Origin: Henricia sp. BOLD:AAB3569 | Taxonomy: Eukaryota; Echinodermata; Asteroidea; Spinulosida; Echinasteridae | Assembly: GCA_037783545.1 (NCBI GenBank) | Contig: JBBELK010000994.1 | Coordinates: 62,001-126,000 of the forward strand | Length of the DNA stretch: 64,000 nucleotides | Direction: 5' to 3' | Shown: positions 59,777 to 64,000 of the stretch, piece by piece | Layout of the letters: every line of letters begins with the position of its first letter | Numbering within the stretch: position 1 is the first letter of the stretch | The notes under the pieces: model-generated | Databases searched by the model: none | What the model saw: only the letters and a program-made list of their open reading frames with translations | What the model was told of the DNA's origin: nothing | Position numbers and translations under genes: made by a program

Positions 59777-59848
59777 GGTCCCATGGTGTAACGGTTAGCA
59801 CTCGAGACTCTGAATCTCGCGATCCCAGTTCAAATCTCAGTGGGACCT
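59777..59848 (+). tRNA. tRNA-Gln (CTG), degenerate T arm
   Basis: C50·C62 and C49·A63. Confidence 0.65.
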
Positions 59849-59953
59849 TGTAGTATTTTCACCTTTGTGTGAGTGGTTTACTGAAATGTTTTCGGATAAC
59901 TTCTAGATTTGATATATTCTAGTTACAACTGCTTGGTGTACAAAAGCATGACT

Positions 59954-60025
59954 GGTCCCATGGTGTAACGGTTAGCACTCGAGACTCTGAATCTCGCGAT
60001 CCGAGTTCAAATCTCGGTGGGACCT
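59954..60025 (+). tRNA. tRNA-Gln (CTG)
   Basis: CTG consensus. Confidence 0.95.
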
Positions 60026-60128
60026 TGTATAGGTCAGGCTTTTGTGCAGGTTCTTTACTGCAATGTCTTTTATTAACTTCTACATTTTATATATTCTAGC
60101 TACAAGGGGTTGATGAAATGGTATGACT

Positions 60129-60200
60129 GGTCCCATGGTGTAATGGTTAGCACTCGAGACTTTGAATCTCGCGATCCGAGTTCATATCTCGGTGGGACCT
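60129..60200 (+). tRNA. tRNA-Gln (TTG)
   Basis: A57T. Confidence 0.88.
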
Positions 60201-60305
60201 TGTACTATTTTAACCTTTGTGTGAGTGGTATACTGAAATGTTTTCGGTTAACTTCTAGATTTGATATATTCTAGTTACAACTGCTTGGTGTGCAAAAGCA
60301 TGACT

Positions 60306-60377
60306 GGTCCCATGGTGTAACGGTTAGCACTCGAGACTCTGAATCTCGCGATCCGAGTTCAAATCTCGGTGGGACCT
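60306..60377 (+). tRNA. tRNA-Gln (CTG)
   Basis: CTG consensus. Confidence 0.95.
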
Positions 60378-60480
60378 TGTATGGGTCAGTCTTTTGTGCA
60401 GGTTCTTTACTGCAATGTCTTTTATTAACTTCTACATTTTATATATTCTAGCTACAAGGGGTTGATGAAATGGTATGACT

Positions 60481-60552
60481 GGTCCCATGGTGTAATGGTT
60501 AGCACTCGAGACTTTGAATCTCGCGATCCGAGTTCAAATCTCGGTGGGACCT
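60481..60552 (+). tRNA. tRNA-Gln (TTG)
   Basis: TTG consensus; T4 starts at the discriminator; CTG-class spacer follows. Confidence 0.94.
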
Positions 60553-60656
60553 TTTATGGGTCAGTCCTTTGTGCAGGTTCTTTACTGCAATGTCTTTTTA
60601 TTAACTTCTACATTTTATATATTCTAGCTACAAGGGGTTGATGAAATGTTATGACT

Positions 60657-60728
60657 GGTCCCATGGTGTAATGGTTAGCACTCGAGACTTTGAATCTCGC
60701 GATCCGAGTTCAAATCTCGGTGGGACCT
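60657..60728 (+). tRNA. tRNA-Gln (TTG)
   Basis: TTG consensus. Confidence 0.95.
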
Positions 60729-60824
60729 TGTACCTTTGTGTGAGCGGTTTACTCCAATTTTTTCGGTTAACTTCTAGATTTGATATATTCCAGTTACAAC
60801 TGCTTGGTGTGCAAAAGCATGACT

Positions 60825-60896
60825 GGTCCCATGGTGTAACGGTTAGCACTCGAGACTCTGAATCTCGCACTCCGAGTTCAGATCTCGGTGGGACCT
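60825..60896 (+). tRNA. tRNA-Gln (CTG)
   Basis: CACT; A57G. Confidence 0.87.
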
Positions 60897-61001
60897 TGTA
60901 CGATTCTCAATTTTGTGTGAGTGGTTTACTGAAATGTTTTCGGTTAACTTCTAAATTTTATATGTTCCAGCTACAACTGCTTGGTGATCATAGGTATGTC
61001 T

Positions 61002-61073
61002 GGTCCCGTTGTGTAACGGTTAGCACTCGAGAGTCTGAATCTCGCGATCCGAGTTCAAATCTCGGTGGGACCT
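61002..61073 (+). tRNA. tRNA-Gln (CTG), G32 variant
   Basis: C32G; G7·T65; G9T. Confidence 0.8.
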
Positions 61074-61176
61074 TGTATGGGTCAGTCATTTGTGCAGGTT
61101 CTTTACTGCAATGTCTTTTATTAACTTCTACATTCTATATATTCTAGCTACAAGGGGTTGATTAAATAGTATGACT

Positions 61177-61248
61177 GGTCCCATGGTGTAATGGTTAGCA
61201 CTCGAGACTTTGAATCTCGCGATCCGAGTTCATATCTCGGTGGGACCT
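61177..61248 (+). tRNA. tRNA-Gln (TTG)
   Basis: A57T. Confidence 0.88.
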
Positions 61249-61353
61249 TGTACTATTTTAACCTTTGTGTGAGTGGTATACTGAAATGTTTTCGGTTAAC
61301 TTCTAGATTTGATATATTCTAGTTACAACTGCTTGGTGTGCAAAAGCATGACT

Positions 61354-61425
61354 GGTCCCATGGTGTAACGGTTAGCACTCGAGACTCTGAATCTCGCGAT
61401 CCGAGTTCAAATCTCGGTGGGACCT
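61354..61425 (+). tRNA. tRNA-Gln (CTG)
   Basis: CTG consensus. Confidence 0.95.
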
Positions 61426-61528
61426 TGTATGGGTCAGTCTTTTGTGCAGGTTCTTTACTGCAATGTCTTTTATTAACTTCTACATTTTATATATTCTAGC
61501 TACAAGGGGTTGATGAAATGGTATGACT

Positions 61529-61600
61529 GGTCCCATGGTGTAATGGTTAGCACTCGAGACTTTGAATCTCGCGATCCGAGTTCAAATCTCGGTGGGACCT
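61529..61600 (+). tRNA. tRNA-Gln (TTG)
   Basis: TTG consensus. Confidence 0.95.
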
Positions 61601-61705
61601 TGTACGATTTAACCTTTGTGTGAGCTGTTTACTCCAATTTTTTTAGGTTAACTTGTAGATTTAATATATTCCAGTTACAACTGCTTGGTGTGCAAAAGCA
61701 TGACT

Positions 61706-61777
61706 GGTCACATGGTGTAACGGTTAGCACTAGACACTCTGAATCTCGCAATCCGAGTTCAAATCTTGGTGGGACCT
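61706..61777 (+). tRNA. tRNA-Gln (CTG), degenerate
   Basis: A5·G67; A27·G43; C30·C40. Confidence 0.55.
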
Positions 61778-61882
61778 TGTGCGATTCTCAATTTTGTGTG
61801 AGTGGTTTACTGAAATGTTTTCGGTTAACTTCTAAATTTTATATATTCCAGCTACAACTGCTTGGTGGTCATAGGTATGACT

Positions 61883-61954
61883 GGTCCCGTGGTGTAACGG
61901 TTAGCACTCGAGACTCTGAATCTCGCGATCCGAGTTCAAATCTCGGTGGGACCT
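61883..61954 (+). tRNA. tRNA-Gln (CTG)
   Basis: G7·T65. Confidence 0.92.
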
Positions 61955-62058
61955 TGTATGGGTCAGTCCTTTGTGCAGGTTCTTTACTGAAATGTCTTTT
62001 TATTAACTTCTACATTTTATATATTCTAGCTACAAGGGGTTGATGAAATGGTATGACT

Positions 62059-62130
62059 GGTCACATGGTGTAATGGTTAGCACTCGAGACTTTGAATCTC
62101 GCGATCCGAGTTCAAATCTCGGTGGGACCT
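62059..62130 (+). tRNA. tRNA-Gln (TTG)
   Basis: A5·G67. Confidence 0.82.
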
Positions 62131-62228
62131 TGTACGATTTTGTGTGAGTGGTTTACTGAAATGTTTTAGGTTAACTTTTAGATTTGATATATTCTAGTTA
62201 CAACTGCTTGGTGTGCAAAAGCATGACT

Positions 62229-62300
62229 GGTCCCATGGTGTAACGGTTAGCACTCGAGACTCTGAATCTCGCGATCCGAGTTCAAATCTCGGTAGGACCT
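62229..62300 (+). tRNA. tRNA-Gln (CTG)
   Basis: C6·A66. Confidence 0.82.
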
Positions 62301-62398
62301 TGTACGATTTTGTGTGAGTGGTTTACTGAAATGTTTTCGGTTAACTTCTAAATTTTATATATTCCAGCTACAACTGCTTGGTGGTCATAAGTATGACT

Positions 62399-62470
62399 GG
62401 TCTCGTGGTGTAACGGTTAGCACTCGAAACTCTGAATCTCGCCATCCGAGTTCAAATCTCGGTGGGACCT
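62399..62470 (+). tRNA. tRNA-Gln (CTG)
   Basis: T5·G67; G7·T65; A30·C40; variable loop CCAT. Confidence 0.68.
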
Positions 62471-62573
62471 TGTATGGGTCAGTCTTTTGTGCAGGTTCTT
62501 TACTGCAATGTCTTTTATTAACTTCTACATTTTATATATTCTAGCTACAAGGGGTTGATGAAATGGTATGACT

Positions 62574-62621
62574 GGTCCCATGGTATAATGGTTAGCACTC
62601 GAGGCTTTGAATCTGGCGATC
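62574..62621 (+). pseudogene. Truncated tRNA-Gln (TTG), T arm and 3' acceptor lost
   Basis: The copy matches as far as the variable loop, then runs straight into CTTTTCCCTTTGTG spacer. The B box, T arm and 3' acceptor are gone. A12·C23, A30G and a changed 3' anticodon stem (TCTGG) add to the decay. Confidence 0.9.
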
Positions 62622-62719
62622 TTTTCCCTTTGTGTGAGCGGTTTACTCCAATTTTGTTCGGTTAACTTCTAGATTTTATATATTCCAGTTACAACTGCTT
62701 GGTGTGCAAAAGCATGACT

Positions 62720-62791
62720 GGTCCCATGGTTTAACGGTTAGCACTCGAGACTCTGAATCTCGCAATCCGAGTTCAAATCTCGGTGGGACCT
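62720..62791 (+). tRNA. tRNA-Gln (CTG)
   Basis: T12·C23 mismatch; CAAT. Confidence 0.8.
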
Positions 62792-62896
62792 TGTACGATT
62801 CTCAATTTTGTGTGAGTGGTTTACTGACATGATTTCGGTTAACTTCTAAATTTTATATATTCCAGCTACAACTGCTTGGTGGTCATAGGTATGACT

Positions 62897-62968
62897 GGTC
62901 CCGTGGTGTAACGGTTAGCACTCGAGACTCTGAATCTCGCGATCCGAGTTCAAATCTCGGTGGGACCT
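62897..62968 (+). tRNA. tRNA-Gln (CTG)
   Basis: G7·T65. Confidence 0.92.
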
Positions 62969-63073
62969 TGTAGTATTTATACCTTTGTGTGAGTGGTTTA
63001 CTGAAATGTTTTCGGATAACTTCTAGATTTGATATATTTTAGTTACAACTGCTTGGTGTACAAAAGCATGACT

Positions 63074-63145
63074 GGTCCCATGGTGTAACGGTTAGCACTC
63101 GAGACTCTGAATCTCGCGATCCGAGTTCAAATCTCGGTGGGACCT
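63074..63145 (+). tRNA. tRNA-Gln (CTG)
   Basis: CTG consensus. Confidence 0.95.
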
Positions 63146-63248
63146 TGTATAGGTCAGACTTTTGTGCAGGTTCTTTACTGCAATGTCTTTTATTAACTTC
63201 TACATTTTATATATTCTAGCTACAAGGGGTTGATTAAATGGTATGACT

Positions 63249-63320
63249 GGTCACATGGTGTAACGGTTAGCACTCGAGACTCTGAATCTCGCAATCCGAG
63301 TTTAAATCTCGGTGGGACCT
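63249..63320 (+). tRNA. tRNA-Gln (CTG)
   Basis: A5·G67; C55T; CAAT; TTG-type upstream flank. Confidence 0.72.
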
Positions 63321-63431
63321 TGTATGGGTCAGTCTTTTGTGCAGGTTCTTTACTGCAATGTCTTTTATTAACTTCTAAATTTGATATATTCCATAACCAG
63401 CTACAACTGCTTGGTGGTCATAGGGATGACT

Positions 63432-63503
63432 GGTCCCGTGGTGTAACGGTTAGCACTCGAGACTCTGAATCTCGCGATCCGAGTTCAAATCTCGGTGGGA
63501 CCT
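63432..63503 (+). tRNA. tRNA-Gln (CTG)
   Basis: G7·T65. Confidence 0.92.
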
Positions 63504-63606
63504 TGTATGGGTCAGTCTTTTGTGCAGGTTCTTTACTGCAATGTCTTTTATTAACTTCTACATTTTATATATTCTAGCTACAAGGGGTTGATGAAATGGT
63601 ATGACT

Positions 63607-63678
63607 GGTCCCATGGTGTAATGGTTAGCACTCGAGACTTTGAATCTCGCGATCCGAGTTCAAATCTCGGTGGGACCT
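63607..63678 (+). tRNA. tRNA-Gln (TTG)
   Basis: TTG consensus. Confidence 0.95.
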
Positions 63679-63784
63679 TGTACGATTTTAACCTTTGTGT
63701 GAGCTGTTTACTCCAATTTTTTTCGGTTAACTTCTAGATTTGATATATTCCAGTTACAACTGCTTGGTGTGCAAAAGCAAGACT

Positions 63785-63856
63785 GGTCCCATGGTGTAAC
63801 GGTTAGCACTCGACACTCTGAATCTCGCAATCCGAGTTCAAATCTTGGTGGGACCT
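63785..63856 (+). tRNA. tRNA-Gln (CTG)
   Basis: C30·C40; G50·T62; CAAT. Confidence 0.78.
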
Positions 63857-63961
63857 TGTGCGATTCTCAATTTTGTGTGAGTGGTTTACTGAAATGTTTT
63901 CGGTTAACTTCTAAATTTTATATATTCCAGCTACAACTGCTTGGTGTGCAAAAGCATGACT

Positions 63962-64000
63962 GGTCCCATGGTGTAACGGTTAGCACTCGAGACTCTGAAT
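63962..64000 (+). tRNA. tRNA-Gln (CTG), cut by window end
   Basis: First 39 bases, through the anticodon loop; consensus so far. Confidence 0.85.

Larger units (their letters stand above)
1..64000 (+). repeat. Tandem array of 365 tRNA-Gln genes with homologous spacers
   Basis: Each unit is a 72-base tRNA-Gln plus a spacer of about 95-105 bases. Linear plan of a copy: acceptor 1-7 GGTCCCA, 8-9 TG, D stem 10-13 GTGT, D loop 14-21, D stem 22-25 GCAC, T26, anticodon stem 27-31 CGAGA, loop 32-38, stem 39-43 TCTCG, variable 44-47, T stem 48-52 CCGAG, T loop 53-59 TTCAAAT, stem 60-64 CTCGG, acceptor 65-71 TGGGACC, discriminator T72. TTG consensus has D loop AATGGTTA, loop CTTTGAA and variable loop CGAT. 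CTG consensus has D loop AACGGTTA, loop CTCTGAA and variable loop CGAT or CAAT. No CCA is encoded and no introns are seen. The A box lies near 8-19 and the B box is AGTTCAAATCT. Stretches between genes hold only spacer; I see no other gene on either strand. Confidence 0.97.

Noticed and set aside
15..62644. Introns in the tRNA genes
   Set aside because: Position 37/38 is continuous in every copy; the only long copy (9116) is a T-arm duplication.
1..64000. CRISPR array
   Set aside because: The conserved part is a foldable 72-base tRNA and the spacers are homologous to each other, not unique.
1..64000. tRNA-derived SINE family
   Set aside because: Units are head-to-tail in one orientation with intact acceptor stems and no A-tail, body extension or target-site duplication visible.
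1..64000. Bacterial or organellar tRNA operon
   Set aside because: No encoded CCA, single amino acid, pol III-type boxes and T-runs, and an animal-like tRNA-Gln body.

Overview
This window is one uninterrupted tandem array of tRNA-Gln genes. I count 365 copies, all on the + strand, spaced about 168-187 bases apart, with no protein-coding gene. A copy is 72 bases (acceptor GGTCCCA/TGGGACC, discriminator T) followed by a spacer of about 95-105 bases. The spacers are all variants of one ancestral sequence. About 125 copies carry anticodon TTG (reads CAA), about 230 carry CTG (reads CAG), seven carry CTA (would read UAG stop) and three carry CTC (would read GAG, Glu). The array runs off both window ends: base 1 lies in a spacer and base 64000 lies inside a tRNA.

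Organism: a eukaryotic nuclear genome, most likely an animal. No copy encodes the 3' CCA, each has internal A-box and B-box sequence, and most are followed by T-runs of the kind that stop RNA polymerase III. From memory, the body is almost the same as vertebrate and insect tRNA-Gln, apart from base-paired changes in the anticodon stem. I cannot name the species.

Layout: 1-9300 is mostly a TTG/CTG alternating dimer of about 350 bp, with nested higher-order duplications (1047 bp, 352 bp, 2623 bp) and the first five CTA copies. 9300-30000 is CTG-rich with duplications of 354, 2102, 1924, 1404 and 1758 bp. 31500-34500 holds a 1419-bp duplication and hybrid spacers. 35000-39000 holds a 1744-bp duplication with two more CTA copies. 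43500-50000 repeats units of 530 and 1938 bp. 50400-59500 repeats units of about 1949 and 3548 bp with the three CTC copies. 59500-64000 is more diverged and includes a truncated copy.

Each intact copy should be its own RNA polymerase III unit. The many open reading frames are by-products of the repeat: a 177-base unit is a multiple of three, so a stop-free frame carries from one unit to the next. Individual tRNA entries use gene-linear numbering 1-72, with the anticodon at start+33 to start+35; only departures from consensus are noted.
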